From NCBI RefSeq assembly GCF_022631375.1, contig NZ_JALBGC010000002.1:496001-560000 (forward strand): a stretch of 64,000 nt of DNA, written 5' to 3'. The translations under genes and the position numbers were made by a program. The notes below the pieces were generated by a model. It did no database searches, had not been told where the DNA came from, and saw only the letters and a list, made by a program, of their open reading frames with translations. Of the stretch, positions 55,559 through 64,000 are shown in pieces. Within the stretch, counting starts at the first letter, position 1; each line of letters starts with the position of its first letter. This DNA is from Hymenobacter cyanobacteriorum. GTDB taxonomy: Bacteria; Bacteroidota; Bacteroidia; Cytophagales; Hymenobacteraceae.

Positions 55559-56407
55559 CTACGGATTCTCCTCGTGGTACGTCACCAAATCATCGATGGG
55601 GGAGCGGATAATCTTGCCCACTTCCATGCCGTGGTTGCGGGCAATCTGCGTCAGCACGTCGCGGAAATTGTAGCCCACCGAGCCCACGCAGTTGAAGGTG
55701 TATTCCTGGTAGCGCGGGTAGTGCAGCACCAGGTTCTGGAAGAACGTTTCGAAGCCTTCGAGCACGATGTCGCGGCAGTAGCTCACGTTGTTGTGGTCGT
55801 AGCAAAACTTGGCGAAGCTGGCCAGGAAGCGGTTGGGCAGCGGCTGGTTGTAGAGGCGGTCGAGAATCTCGTTGCGCGTGCCCAGGTGGTATTCCTCGCG
55901 CAGGGCATCCTGCAGGCCGTCGGGCAGCAGGCCGCGCAGGTAGTCGCGCAGCAGCCGCTTGCCGAAGTAGGAGCCCGAGCCCTCATCGCCGAGGAAGTAG
56001 CCCAGCGAATCGACGTTGTAGGTGATTTTTTCGCCGTCGTAGATGCACGAGTTGGTGCCCGTGCCCAGAATGGCCGCGAAGCCCGGCTTGCGGCCCAGCA
56101 GCGCGCGCGCCGCGGCCAGCAGGTCTTCGGTCACGTGCGCCCGGGTGTGCGGGAATATCTGGCGCAGCGCGGCCGCAATCACCTCCGCCTTCTGGGCCGA
56201 CGACACGCCTGCGCCGTAGAAATACACGTCGCGCACCTGCTCGCGCGGCAGCGTGTCGGGCATGTTCTGGTCCAGCGACGCCACAATGGCTGCCGTGTCC
56301 ATAAAATCGGGGTTGTACCCTTCGGTGTTGAAGTACACGCGGGTCTTGGCGTCATCGAGCAGGCACCAGCTGCACTTGGTCGAGCCACCGTCGGCAATCA
56401 GAATCAT
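55559..56407 (-). CDS. BadF/BadG-type ATPase, N-acetylglucosamine-kinase-like
   Basis: Cytosolic 282-aa protein of the ASKHA superfamily that probably phosphorylates an amino sugar or sugar. Motifs: phosphate-1 MILIADGGSTKCSW (residues 1-14), the adenosine-side AAILGTGTNSC near 108, GYFLGDEGSGSYFG near 130 and FNCVGSVGYNF near 240. The ATG at 56407 is set by the conserved DGGSTK start. It lies between GH13 and the sus-like genes, with a LacI-type operator 70 bases upstream, consistent with sugar catabolism. Confidence 0.85.
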   Translation of the reverse strand: MILIADGGSTKCSWCLLDDAKTRVYFNTEGYNPDFMDTAAIVASLDQNMPDTLPREQVRDVYFYGAGVSSAQKAEVIAAALRQIFPHTRAHVTEDLLAAARALLGRKPGFAAILGTGTNSCIYDGEKITYNVDSLGYFLGDEGSGSYFGKRLLRDYLRGLLPDGLQDALREEYHLGTRNEILDRLYNQPLPNRFLASFAKFCYDHNNVSYCRDIVLEGFETFFQNLVLHYPRYQEYTFNCVGSVGYNFRDVLTQIARNHGMEVGKIIRSPIDDLVTYHEENP

Positions 56408-56474
56408 AAGTGGGAGGGAAAAAGGGGAGACGAAAGTACCACCCCGGCCCGAAATCCCCGCGCCTAGGAAAAGG

Positions 56475-56488
56475 AACAAACGTTTGCC
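56475..56488 (-). promoter_or_regulatory. LacI-family operator-like site CAAACGTTTG
   Basis: A perfect 10-bp palindrome at 56477-56486, 70 bases upstream of the kinase start; the best match in the window. Confidence 0.65.
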
Positions 56489-56636
56489 TCTGCATCTTTT
56501 ATTTTCGGCACCCTGCAACCGGCTATTATACGCCCCCGATTATACCTGGCAATACATTCCAAAGCCAGCATGAGGTTGCTGGCGAGTTCGTATTTAAGCG
56601 CCTTACTGCCGTCAACGCTGCGCCTGCTTCATAAAA

Positions 56637-56669
56637 AAAGCCTCCTGTCGAATTTCGACAGGAGGCTTT
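56637..56669 (-). terminator. Terminator of the sus-like operon
   Basis: Stem aaagcctcctgtcgaa / ttcgacaggaggcttt of up to 16 bp with T7 on the minus strand, 28 bases past the SusE-like stop. Confidence 0.9.
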
Positions 56670-56696
56670 CGTAGTGCTGGCTATTAATCCTGCGGA

Positions 56697-57467
56697 TTAG
56701 TGCAGCTTGATGGTGTAAGTTGGTTTCGGCGTAGCCGTCATGTCCAGCGTTACGTCGTACAAGCCAGCACCGGGCGAAACGATGTTGGCGCCGTTGGCTT
56801 CCAGCTTGCCGTCGGCACCATCGTCGCCCAGGTTCACAGCCCAGCCGCCGTTGGCGCGGAACTTGAACTCGTCTTTGGTCAGCTGAATGGTGATTTTGTA
56901 CGTGCGGTTGCAGAAATCGTACGACATGGGAGTGTCGCTGTTCCAGCCGGTCGGCGTAGCAGCGCCGATGATGCCCCAGCTGTCGGCTGGCGGCGTCTGG
57001 GCCTGAAACGGCGTGGTGGTAATGCCCACCAGGTTTGAGTACACCGGCGCCACCGCATCACCAATTACGGCCTTCACGCGCACGTCGAGCGGCGTGGCCG
57101 AAGGCGTGCTGCTGATGTTGCAGTCCAGGCCATTGTAAATCCCGTTCAGCTCTTTACCGGTCAAGGTTTTCGTCAGGGCGTTGCCCAAGCTGATGTCCTG
57201 CGTCGTTTTAAAGTTGTCGCCTTTTTTGGCAAACTGCAGCGTGTAAGAAGTCGCTGCCTGGTAGCCGAAATCAGCCGCCGACCAGTTGTAGGTCACTGCG
57301 TTGTTGGCGCCCGTGGTGCTGGTCAGGGTAGTCGTGGTGGCCGAGGCTGCCAGAACCGGTGCTACTCCGTCCTTCATGGTAGCGCGGGTTTCGTCTTTTT
57401 TGCAGGCGGTGAGGCCGATGGCCACCAAGCCCACTAAAGCCGTTGCCTTAGAGAAATAGTTATACAT
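56697..57467 (-). CDS. SusE-like starch-binding outer-membrane lipoprotein
   Basis: Surface lipoprotein of 256 aa: lipobox GLTAC (Cys22), a SusE N-terminal Ig-like domain (about 35-145, with YNWSAADFGYQAATSYTLQF) and one C-terminal carbohydrate-binding-like module (SWGIIGAATPTGWNSDTPM). SusE and SusF hold glucans at the surface next to SusD. Third gene of the unit SusC-SusD-SusE, 72 bases after SusD. In the gap GAAACGTTTG (57475-57484) is a one-mismatch match to the LacI-type site. Confidence 0.88.
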   Translation of the reverse strand: MYNYFSKATALVGLVAIGLTACKKDETRATMKDGVAPVLAASATTTTLTSTTGANNAVTYNWSAADFGYQAATSYTLQFAKKGDNFKTTQDISLGNALTKTLTGKELNGIYNGLDCNISSTPSATPLDVRVKAVIGDAVAPVYSNLVGITTTPFQAQTPPADSWGIIGAATPTGWNSDTPMSYDFCNRTYKITIQLTKDEFKFRANGGWAVNLGDDGADGKLEANGANIVSPGAGLYDVTLDMTATPKPTYTIKLH

Positions 57468-57474
57468 AAAAATG

Positions 57475-57484
57475 AAACGTTTGA
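57475..57484 (-). promoter_or_regulatory. Weak LacI-like site GAAACGTTTG before SusE-like gene
   Basis: A CG-centred 10-mer with one mismatch to CAAACGTTTG, 7 bases before the SusE-like ATG. May be fortuitous. Confidence 0.3.
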
Positions 57485-57539
57485 GGTGAAAGCAATAATT
57501 ACTGCCGGCCCGGCAACACCAGGCCGGCAGTAAAAAGTT

Positions 57540-59195
57540 TTAGTAACCGGTATTTTGCTTCAGATTCGGGTTGGCCGTGAGGTCGGACAACGGAATCGGG
57601 AACAGCTTATACTTCGCATCCACGCTGCGGCCATTGGCTACGCCACCTTTCCAGGGCCAGAGGTAAGTGCTTTCCACAAACTGGTTGTAGCGGATAAGGT
57701 CGGAACGACGCAGGCCTTCCCAGTGCAGCTCACGAGCGCGCTCGTCGAGAATGAAATCGGGGGTCATCTGCGAGTCGACAATGTCTGCCTGGGCGTTGGC
57801 CGTGTTAATATCCTTACCGAAAGCGCGGCGGCGAATCTGGTTCACATAGGTGAGGGCCGTGGCGCGGTCGGCAGCGTTGCGGGTAGCGGCTTCGGCGTAG
57901 ATGAGCATCATGTCCGATACGCGCAGCATTGGGAAGTCGACGCCCGAGAAGTTCAGCGGGGCGCCCACGCCCACACCGGCCGAGGTCACGTTGCGGTACT
58001 TCGTCACGCCCAGGCCCTGCGAAAACTGCATCAGGTCGCTGATTTCCTTGGTCTGGCCAGCCTGCCAGAAACGGCCCCGACGGTCAACCGTCGTATCGCC
58101 ACCGGCCAGGAAGAATTTGTTGAACAAGGCGCTGGTGGTGCGCATGCCACCCCAACCGGTGCTTTCGCCCACGTACTTCTGCCAGTTGGCACTCGAGCCG
58201 CTGGTCGAACCGTTGATGAGGAAGGTCGTACCGCCGTAGGTCTGCGTGCGGGTTACGTCGAACAATACCGGCCAGATGAGCTCATTGGCGGCCGCGTTGG
58301 TGTTGTTATCGGCCAGGAAGTTCAGGCCGTAGGCCGACGAAGCAGCCGTGCCGGCCGTGCCGTTGGTCAGGGTGTACTTCTTGGCGTCGATGATTTCCTT
58401 GGCCAGCTTGGCCGCATCGGCGTAGCGGGCGGTGCCGGTGTACACGCCTGCGTTCAGGTACAGGCGGGCCAGCATGCCTTTGGCGGCGTTGCGGTCCACG
58501 CGGCCGTACTCGGCGCGGTACTCGGGCAGGGCCGTGGTCAGAGCCACCAGCTCGCTTTCCACGTAGTTGTACAGCTCCTGGCGGGTGCGGTACGGGGGAG
58601 ACGTCGGGCCCACTACGTCGGTGTCGGTCACAAAAGGACCGCCGCCGAACAAGTCAACCACGTGCATGTAGGACACCGCACGCAGGAAGCGGGCCTCCGC
58701 CCGGAACGTTTTGGCCTGGTCCACGTCAGCACCGGTCAGGCGGCTGCTGATTTTATCGTCGGAGGCCTCGCGGATGAACTCGTTGCAGATACCGATTTCG
58801 TAGTAAGCACGGTTGTAGATGCCGCCAATCAGGGGGTTGTTGGCATCCCAGTTCATCTTGTGCCAGTCCTGAATGCCGGGGTCGCCCCAGGCCACTACGG
58901 CTTCGTCGGTGGTCAGTTCCTGGGCGCTCCACAGCTGGCGCAGGTAATCGCCCGTGCCGCCGTCGATGCTGGTCAGGTCGCTGGCTCCGCCGGCCCCGCC
59001 GAGGCTGGTGAGGGCGAAACCACCGTAGATTTTGCCCAGTACTTTTTTGTAGCCGGCCAAGTCCACGTAAACCTTGTCGGCCGTCAGCTCATACTTGGGC
59101 GTTTGGTCGAGGTCTTTGTTGCACGCAGTGGTAAGGCTGGCGAGGGCGGTGCCCACGCTGAGGGTCATCAACCCCCGGAATAATACGTTCTTCAT
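57540..59195 (-). CDS. RagB/SusD family nutrient-uptake lipoprotein
   Basis: Surface glycan-binding lipoprotein of 551 aa, the lid of the SusCD transporter. Lipobox TTACNKD (Cys25). The SusD fold shows in the N-terminal TPR-like region (TDEAVVAWGDPGIQDW, YYEIGICNEFIREA, EARFLRAVSYMHVVDLFGG) and the late RVSDMMLIYAEAATR and DERARELHWEGLRRSDLIRY motifs. It begins 15 bases after SusC and is co-transcribed with it. Substrate probably starch-like glucans by context. Confidence 0.97.
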   Translation of the reverse strand: MKNVLFRGLMTLSVGTALASLTTACNKDLDQTPKYELTADKVYVDLAGYKKVLGKIYGGFALTSLGGAGGASDLTSIDGGTGDYLRQLWSAQELTTDEAVVAWGDPGIQDWHKMNWDANNPLIGGIYNRAYYEIGICNEFIREASDDKISSRLTGADVDQAKTFRAEARFLRAVSYMHVVDLFGGGPFVTDTDVVGPTSPPYRTRQELYNYVESELVALTTALPEYRAEYGRVDRNAAKGMLARLYLNAGVYTGTARYADAAKLAKEIIDAKKYTLTNGTAGTAASSAYGLNFLADNNTNAAANELIWPVLFDVTRTQTYGGTTFLINGSTSGSSANWQKYVGESTGWGGMRTTSALFNKFFLAGGDTTVDRRGRFWQAGQTKEISDLMQFSQGLGVTKYRNVTSAGVGVGAPLNFSGVDFPMLRVSDMMLIYAEAATRNAADRATALTYVNQIRRRAFGKDINTANAQADIVDSQMTPDFILDERARELHWEGLRRSDLIRYNQFVESTYLWPWKGGVANGRSVDAKYKLFPIPLSDLTANPNLKQNTGY

Positions 59196-59210
59196 AAGGA
59201 GGGGTGGGAA

Positions 59211-62200
59211 TTAAAAGCCGAGTGCCAGGCCAAGCGTATAAGTGCGTGCGGTGGGGTAGAAGTTCCGGTCGATGCCGTTCGGAATTTCGGGGTCAACACC
59301 GGTGTATTTGGTGATGAGGAAAGCATTCTGCACGTTGCCGGTGATGCGCAGGTTCGACGTGCCGAGCACCTTGCCCACGTTGTAGCCAAGCGAGATGTTC
59401 TGGCAGCGCAGGAACGAGGCGTTCTCCACGTAGTAGTCCGAGAATACCTGCTGGGTGGTAAAGCCCGTGTTGCGAACGTCGGGGTTCAGGTTGTTCACGA
59501 AGCCGAGCGAAGCCTTGGCGTTGGCGTAGTTGGCCAGCGTCGCGGCGTTGCCGTTGTAGGCGTAGTTGCCCAGGTTGCTGCGCAGCGTGAAAGCAAACAC
59601 CAGCTTCTTGTAGGTTACGTTCGAGCTGAAGCCCAGCGTTACGAGCGGAGCTGCTTGCTTGTAGTAGTAGTAGTCGTTGGTGGTGGTGCCGTTGCCGTCG
59701 CGGTCCACGTACACGCCCTGCACGGGGCGGCCGTCGGCGCCGTACACCTGCTGGTACACGTAGAACGAGTTGATGGGCTGGCCCACGGCGTTGATTTGGC
59801 CGGTGAAGCCGGTACCGCCGCCGATGTCGCCGGTTTTGTAGCCCTGGAAGCCGGGCAGCTGACGGCCCAGGTCCGTGATTTTGTTCACGTTGTAGGCCCC
59901 GTTCAGGTTCACGTCCCAGTTCAGGTTCTCCGAGCGCAGCACGCCGTAGTTCAAGCCCAGTTCAATGCCGCGGTTGCGCAGCGAGCCAATGTTGGCATCG
60001 AGGCGGTCGGTGAGGTTCGAGCCGGCCGGCAGGTTGATGCGGGCCAGCAGGTCGGTAGCCGTGCGCTGGTACACGTCGATGGTGGCGGTGAGGCGGTTCT
60101 CGAAGAAGCCCAGGTCCAGACCGGCGTTGTAGGTGTTGGTGGTTTCCCACTTCAGGTCGCTGTTGTAGCCCTGCGGGCCGGCAATGAAGCCCGTGGCGCC
60201 ATTGCCGAACAGGTACTGCGAGCCCGAGCTGCCCAGCACGTAGCGCGCCTGGGTGTCGTAGTAGCCCTGGCCCAGGTCTTGCTGGCCCGTGCGGCCGTAG
60301 CCGGCGCGCAGCTTCAGTTCCGAGAACGTGTTGTTGTCCTTCAGGAAATCTTCGTTCTTAATGCGCCAGGCCAGGCCCAGGGCAGGGAACCAACCGCTGC
60401 GCACGTCGTTGCGGAAACGCGAAGTCCGGTCGTTACGCAAAGTAGCCGTCAGCAGGTACTTGTCTTTCACGTTGGCCGTGGCGCGGCCGAAGTACGACAG
60501 CATCACCAGCTTGCCGTAGTAGTTCGAGTTGGTCAGCGTCTCATCGGGGTTGATGAGGGTAGTGCGGTCCGAGCGGTAGGTCAGGAAGTTCGGGCCCTGG
60601 AACGAGAAGTCCTGGTAGGCATGGCCGAGTTGCAAGTCGAACTTGGCATCGCCCACCTGCTTGCCATAAGCCAGGTAAGCCTCCAGCAGGTGCATGTCCT
60701 TGTCCTGCGCGTACTCTTTATACGAGCCGTTCAGGCCCGGATTGGCCGAAGCCGTGTTATAGTTGCCGAAATCGGTAGGCGCAATGTCCTTGTAGCCCCG
60801 GCCGCGCGACGCGTCGATGCCCAGGTTCAGGTTGGCGCGCAGGCCTTCGATGCCGTGCACCTTGTAGTCAAACTGCACGTTGCCAATCAGACGCTTCACT
60901 CTGCTAATGTCGCGGGTGTTGTTGAGCGAAGCAACCGGGTTACCGGGAGCGTTGCCCAGCGGGTTGCCGTTGGGCTGAATGTACTGGAAGTAGCCGCCGT
61001 AGCGAGCGAAGCGCGACTCGCCCGACATCACCGGCTGGGTGGGGTCATAGAGAGCCGCACCGGCCACCGTGCCGTAGTCGGCAAAGCGGTTATCCACTAC
61101 GGTGCCTTTGGCGTTCACATCGATGCGCAGGTGGCCATCGAGGACGGTGGGGCTCAGGCTCACCGAGCCCGAGTTGCGCTGCAGCTTGTTGGTGATGACA
61201 ATGCCTTCCTGGTTCAGGTTGCCGTACGACACCCGGAACGGCACTTTGCCCGCGCTGCCAATCAGGCTCACGGTGTTGTCGTAGGTCGCGGCGGTACGGA
61301 AAATCTCGTTCTGCCAGTTGGTATTAGCCGTGCCTAGCGTCTTGTACTGCGAATCCAGGCCATTGGCCTTAATCAGGCCGCGGAACTCATCAGCCGAGAG
61401 CGTCTGGTAGCGGCGGGCCACCGTGGAAATGCCGGTTTGCGAGTTTAGCTCCACGCGCAACTTTTCGCCTTGCAGGCCTTTCTTGGTCGTAATCAGGATA
61501 ACGCCGCCCGAAGCACGGTTGCCGTAAATGGCCGTGGCCGAAGCATCCTTGAGCACGGTGAACGTGGCAATGTCGGCGGGGTTAATCAGCGAAAGCGGGT
61601 TCGACGCGCCGTCGATGCCGTTTTTGTCCACCGGCACGCCGTCGATAACATACAGCGGGTCGCTGTTGGCCGTAAGCGAAGTGTTGCCGCGGATGCGGAT
61701 GGTGGACGAAGCGCCCGGGGCACCGCCAGCCGAGGTAATGCTCACGCCGGCTACTTTGCCCTGAATCAGCTGCTCGGGGTTCGTTACCTGGCCCTGCACG
61801 AACTGCTTCGAGTCAATGGCCGTCACGGCACCCGTGATATCCTGGCGGCGCTGGGTGCCGTAGCCTACTACAACGGCTTCGGCCAGCTGGGTGGTGTTTT
61901 CGCCCAGCGTGGCATCGGCCGAGGCATTCTGGCCGGCCACAACCGTTACCGGAACACGGGCCGAAGTGTAGCCTACGAACGAGATGGTCAGCGTGTGCGG
62001 GCCCGCCGGCACGTTGGGGATGTTGAAGGTGCCGTCGACGTTCGACGAGCTGCCCAGCGTCGAGCCTTCTACCAGCACCGTAGCACCGGGAATGCCCGTG
62101 CCTTTATTGTCGAGCACCTTGCCACTAATAGAGCCGGTCTGGGCCTGGGCTCGGGTGGAAAAACCGAGTCCCGCGAGCAGCAGCAGCAGAAATAGCAGCT

Positions 62201-62222
62201 TTGCTAAATATGGGTGTTTCAT
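59211..62222 (-). CDS. SusC/RagA family TonB-linked outer-membrane transporter
   Basis: TonB-dependent importer of 1003 aa for oligosaccharides delivered by SusD. Signal peptide (ends RAQAQ), a carboxypeptidase-regulatory-like domain (about 30-105; GSISGKVLDNKGTGIPGATV), a TonB-box/plug region (AVVVGYGTQRRQDITGAV and TIRGNTSL, PLYVIDGVPV) and a 22-strand barrel ending in an aromatic strand (TYTLGLALGF). First gene of the susC-susD-susE unit. Several LacI-type half-sites lie upstream at 62302-62589. Confidence 0.97.
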   Translation of the reverse strand: MKHPYLAKLLFLLLLLAGLGFSTRAQAQTGSISGKVLDNKGTGIPGATVLVEGSTLGSSSNVDGTFNIPNVPAGPHTLTISFVGYTSARVPVTVVAGQNASADATLGENTTQLAEAVVVGYGTQRRQDITGAVTAIDSKQFVQGQVTNPEQLIQGKVAGVSITSAGGAPGASSTIRIRGNTSLTANSDPLYVIDGVPVDKNGIDGASNPLSLINPADIATFTVLKDASATAIYGNRASGGVILITTKKGLQGEKLRVELNSQTGISTVARRYQTLSADEFRGLIKANGLDSQYKTLGTANTNWQNEIFRTAATYDNTVSLIGSAGKVPFRVSYGNLNQEGIVITNKLQRNSGSVSLSPTVLDGHLRIDVNAKGTVVDNRFADYGTVAGAALYDPTQPVMSGESRFARYGGYFQYIQPNGNPLGNAPGNPVASLNNTRDISRVKRLIGNVQFDYKVHGIEGLRANLNLGIDASRGRGYKDIAPTDFGNYNTASANPGLNGSYKEYAQDKDMHLLEAYLAYGKQVGDAKFDLQLGHAYQDFSFQGPNFLTYRSDRTTLINPDETLTNSNYYGKLVMLSYFGRATANVKDKYLLTATLRNDRTSRFRNDVRSGWFPALGLAWRIKNEDFLKDNNTFSELKLRAGYGRTGQQDLGQGYYDTQARYVLGSSGSQYLFGNGATGFIAGPQGYNSDLKWETTNTYNAGLDLGFFENRLTATIDVYQRTATDLLARINLPAGSNLTDRLDANIGSLRNRGIELGLNYGVLRSENLNWDVNLNGAYNVNKITDLGRQLPGFQGYKTGDIGGGTGFTGQINAVGQPINSFYVYQQVYGADGRPVQGVYVDRDGNGTTTNDYYYYKQAAPLVTLGFSSNVTYKKLVFAFTLRSNLGNYAYNGNAATLANYANAKASLGFVNNLNPDVRNTGFTTQQVFSDYYVENASFLRCQNISLGYNVGKVLGTSNLRITGNVQNAFLITKYTGVDPEIPNGIDRNFYPTARTYTLGLALGF

Positions 62223-62301
62223 AGAAACAGAGTGGTTAAAAAAAAGTGGTGGGAAAAAAACTGATTATTTGGGGCTGCAAGTTACCAAAAAATAGTATTA
62301 A

Positions 62302-62372
62302 AGAACGTTTGCGGGCTTTTTTTTCAAACGATTGTGATAGGCATTAACTGCTCCTTCCCAAACGATTGCAGG
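62302..62372 (-). promoter_or_regulatory. Three LacI-like half-sites near the susC start
   Basis: AGAACGTTTGCG at 62302-62313, TCAAACGATTGTGA at 62324-62337 and CCAAACGATTGCAG at 62359-62372, all CG-centred. A TATTTTTTG stretch between 62285 and 62296 (minus strand) is close to a -7 element. Confidence 0.5.
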
Positions 62373-62519
62373 GTAATTTAGTCGCCTGTGACGTTGTTAA
62401 AATCAATTTAATTTTTAAACAACAAAATGATTTTCAGATTATTGTAAATGAGCCTTGCCGCTATTGCAATAAATCATCCACGTAGTGAAATAATCCTGTA
62501 ATGAAAATTGGACAATGAT

Positions 62520-62589
62520 TGCAAACGTTAGCGCAAGCTGGAATAAAATCAGCTGAGCGAAATAGAAATAATTCTTGCAAACGTTAGCA
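62520..62589. promoter_or_regulatory. Two LacI-family operator sites TGCAAACGTTAGC(G/A)
   Basis: TGCAAACGTTAGCG at 62520-62533 and TGCAAACGTTAGCA at 62576-62589, centres 56 bp apart. The second has one mismatch in seven between arms. They could loop with the sites at 62302-62372 and regulate susC, the rightward genes or both. Confidence 0.65.
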
Positions 62590-62729
62590 CACTCGCTGGC
62601 CAAAATCGGTTGCGGCAGTCGCAAGTCGGCAACACGGAAATTTGGCGCTTAGTTTGCCGTAAGGTGCGAAGTTTGACGCTGGATTGCCTGAACGACGCTC
62701 TCCGCCGGCTGCTGGGCAGGGCGGTTGAG

Positions 62730-62760
62730 TTGTGGTACCATCGCCAACTCGCTACATTTG
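62730..62760 (+). promoter_or_regulatory. Promoter TTGT-N19-TACATTTG
   Basis: An exact TAnnTTTG box at 62753-62760 with TTGT at 62730-62733, 15 bases before the ATG at 62776. Confidence 0.6.
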
Positions 62761-62775
62761 GCTTTTCCTTGTCTC

Positions 62776-63465
62776 ATGAAAAACCGCTTACTGCTGCTTG
62801 TTTTGCTGCTGGCCGGCACGGGTTCAAGCGCCTGGGCCCAGTCGCGGCCCTATCTGAAAAAGCCGGTAAAGGGCAAATCAGCCACCTCAAAAAATGCGCC
62901 CAAGCCGCCGCCGGTGTACGCGCCCATTGTGATTCAAAAGGCTGCTGACAATGAGGATGGCCCGCCGCCCGTGGTGGTGAACAAGGTCAAGCTGAAAAAG
63001 CCAGTGCTCGTGTACTACCAGGAGCCGGCGCCCGGCAAGGTGGTGCAGCAGCTCATCATGTCGGAAGAAAACCTGCCCCTGCTCAAAACCAACGACCTGG
63101 AGCACCTCATGCAGCGCCGCGAGGTATTTGTGGATGGCCTGGGCAACCTCGCGCTGCCGGGCAGCGACGTGAACAAGCAGCGCCTGTTGGGCACCAGCAC
63201 CGTGGCCGAAGACACCCGCCGCCCCGCCGGCGACGGCCGCTGCTTCTATTCCCGCCTGAAAGTGCCGTCGTCGGGCTTCTTGTACGTGGTGCGCGAATCG
63301 GCCGAAGAGTACCGCCACTTCGTGAAAGGCCCGCAGAAGAAAGGTGCAATGCTTGATTTTCAGGTAAATGGCTTGCCGGGTATCGACTCGGTGCGCGCGG
63401 CTTACACCCTGCGCAAAACGGATAACTCCGAACGCGGGGCCGGCACCGGCGAAACCATTCGCTAG
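62776..63465 (+). CDS. Secreted hypothetical protein
   Basis: Protein of 229 aa: signal peptide (ends AWAQ, residue 22), a Lys/Pro-rich linker (KPVKGKSATSKN, PKPPPVYAP) and a mixed C-terminal domain with one Cys (DGRCFYSRLKVPSSGFLYVV). No family was recognised. The ATG at 62776 follows a good promoter; the frame extends upstream without a plausible start. It is followed after 22 bases by a secreted esterase with which it is probably co-transcribed. Confidence 0.7.
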   Translation: MKNRLLLLVLLLAGTGSSAWAQSRPYLKKPVKGKSATSKNAPKPPPVYAPIVIQKAADNEDGPPPVVVNKVKLKKPVLVYYQEPAPGKVVQQLIMSEENLPLLKTNDLEHLMQRREVFVDGLGNLALPGSDVNKQRLLGTSTVAEDTRRPAGDGRCFYSRLKVPSSGFLYVVRESAEEYRHFVKGPQKKGAMLDFQVNGLPGIDSVRAAYTLRKTDNSERGAGTGETIR

Positions 63466-63487
63466 CCTTCGAAAGCGCAATCCATTA

Positions 63488-64000
63488 ATGAACATTCGAT
63501 TTCTGCTGGCCGGCGCGATGCTGATTGCCGCTGGCCCCGCAACCGCGCAGGGGCTACTCAAAATCACGCGGGTGCCCGCCAGCACGCCGCCGGCTGATAC
63601 TCTGTTCGTGGCTGGCTCCTTCAACGGCTGGAACCCGCACAATTCCCGTTTTGCGCTGCATAAGCATGCCGATGGTACGTACCAAATCAGCCTGCCGCTA
63701 AGTTCCGCGCCATCCGAGTACAAGTTCACCCGCGGCAGCTGGGCCACAGTTGAGATTGATGCAAAAAACGGAGCCATTGCCAACCGCAAAGCCGATTTGA
63801 GCGCGGCCCGCGAGATTACGCACCAGGTGCAGGCCTGGGACGACCAAAGCGGCGCGGCTGCCGCGCCCAAAAAGCACACGGCCACCCCGCAGGTACACGT
63901 GCTGGCGCAGGCGTTTGCCATGCCCCAACTCGGCCGGACGCGCCGCATACTGGTGTATCTGCCCGCCGACTATGCCACCCAGCCGAAGCGGCGCTACCCG
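63488..64000 (+). CDS. Secreted esterase with N-terminal CBM48/CBM20-like domain (partial, runs off window)
   Basis: ATG at 63488; 171 codons are open to the window edge with no stop. Signal peptide (ends ATAQ, residue 20), then a starch/glycogen-binding-like Ig domain (VAGSFNGWNPHNS, then EYKFTRGSWATVEI). At the edge a segment starts (RRILVYLPADYATQPKRRYP) typical of the esterase D/feruloyl-esterase alpha/beta-hydrolase family. The catalytic Ser, Asp and His would lie beyond the window. The glucan-like binding domain fits the neighbouring sus-like region. Confidence 0.75.
   Translation, partial: MNIRFLLAGAMLIAAGPATAQGLLKITRVPASTPPADTLFVAGSFNGWNPHNSRFALHKHADGTYQISLPLSSAPSEYKFTRGSWATVEIDAKNGAIANRKADLSAAREITHQVQAWDDQSGAAAAPKKHTATPQVHVLAQAFAMPQLGRTRRILVYLPADYATQPKRRYP

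Noticed and set aside
57555..59183. A 542-codon frame antisense to the SusD gene
   Set aside because: Shadow of a confidently identified SusD gene; no promoter or domain.

Overview
The window looks like chromosomal DNA of a GC-rich Bacteroidota, most probably Hymenobacter or a close relative (inference). The reasons are high GC with long antisense shadow ORFs, type IX secretion (T9SS) C-terminal sorting domains, a SusC/SusD pair, DUF1573, DUF2027-Smr and DUF2279 proteins, a fused alpha/beta ketoacid dehydrogenase E1, and promoters of the Bacteroidota TAnnTTTG type. No tRNA, rRNA, CRISPR array, transposase or integrase was seen.

Layout. 1-13 kb: ordinary single genes (aldo/keto reductase, UMF1-type MFS transporter, DinB protein, secreted amidohydrolase, AMP nucleosidase, orphan HsdR-N nuclease domain, LTA-synthase-like sulfatase, alanine dehydrogenase, VOC protein, DUF1573 protein). 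13-25 kb: fused E1 dehydrogenase, LuxE-like acyl transferase, an AT-rich lipoprotein, an NtrC-like regulator without a DNA-binding domain, a sorbosone-dehydrogenase-like protein with its cytochrome c, the RNase P RNA gene (minus strand, with an enlarged hairpin), an M1 peptidase and a metallophosphoesterase. 25-50 kb: an exoprotein island transcribed leftwards. A TPR histidine kinase and a LuxR-type response regulator lie among very large secreted proteins: FG-GAP, Delta-60 and P-domain proteins with T9SS tails, two S74-chaperone tail-fibre-like proteins and one YadA-head-like protein. The island also holds decayed gene fragments and two 21-bp tandem arrays. 50-64 kb: a Smr protein, a DUF2279 protein and a starch/alpha-glucan utilisation region (GH13 with T9SS tail, BadF-type sugar kinase, SusE-like, SusD, SusC), then two secreted proteins, the last an esterase cut by the window edge.

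How the parts work together (inference). The glucan region appears to share a LacI-family operator (core CAAACGTTTG / GCAAACGTTAGC) upstream of GH13, the sugar kinase and susC. In the exoprotein island two different palindromes each occur twice, at identical distances from an ACCTTTG or ACTTTG -7 box. One pair precedes the response regulator and a giant adhesin; the other precedes the Delta-60 and P-domain genes. This points to coordinated and probably autoregulated surface-protein expression. Several families of about 100-bp inverted repeats are scattered between genes.
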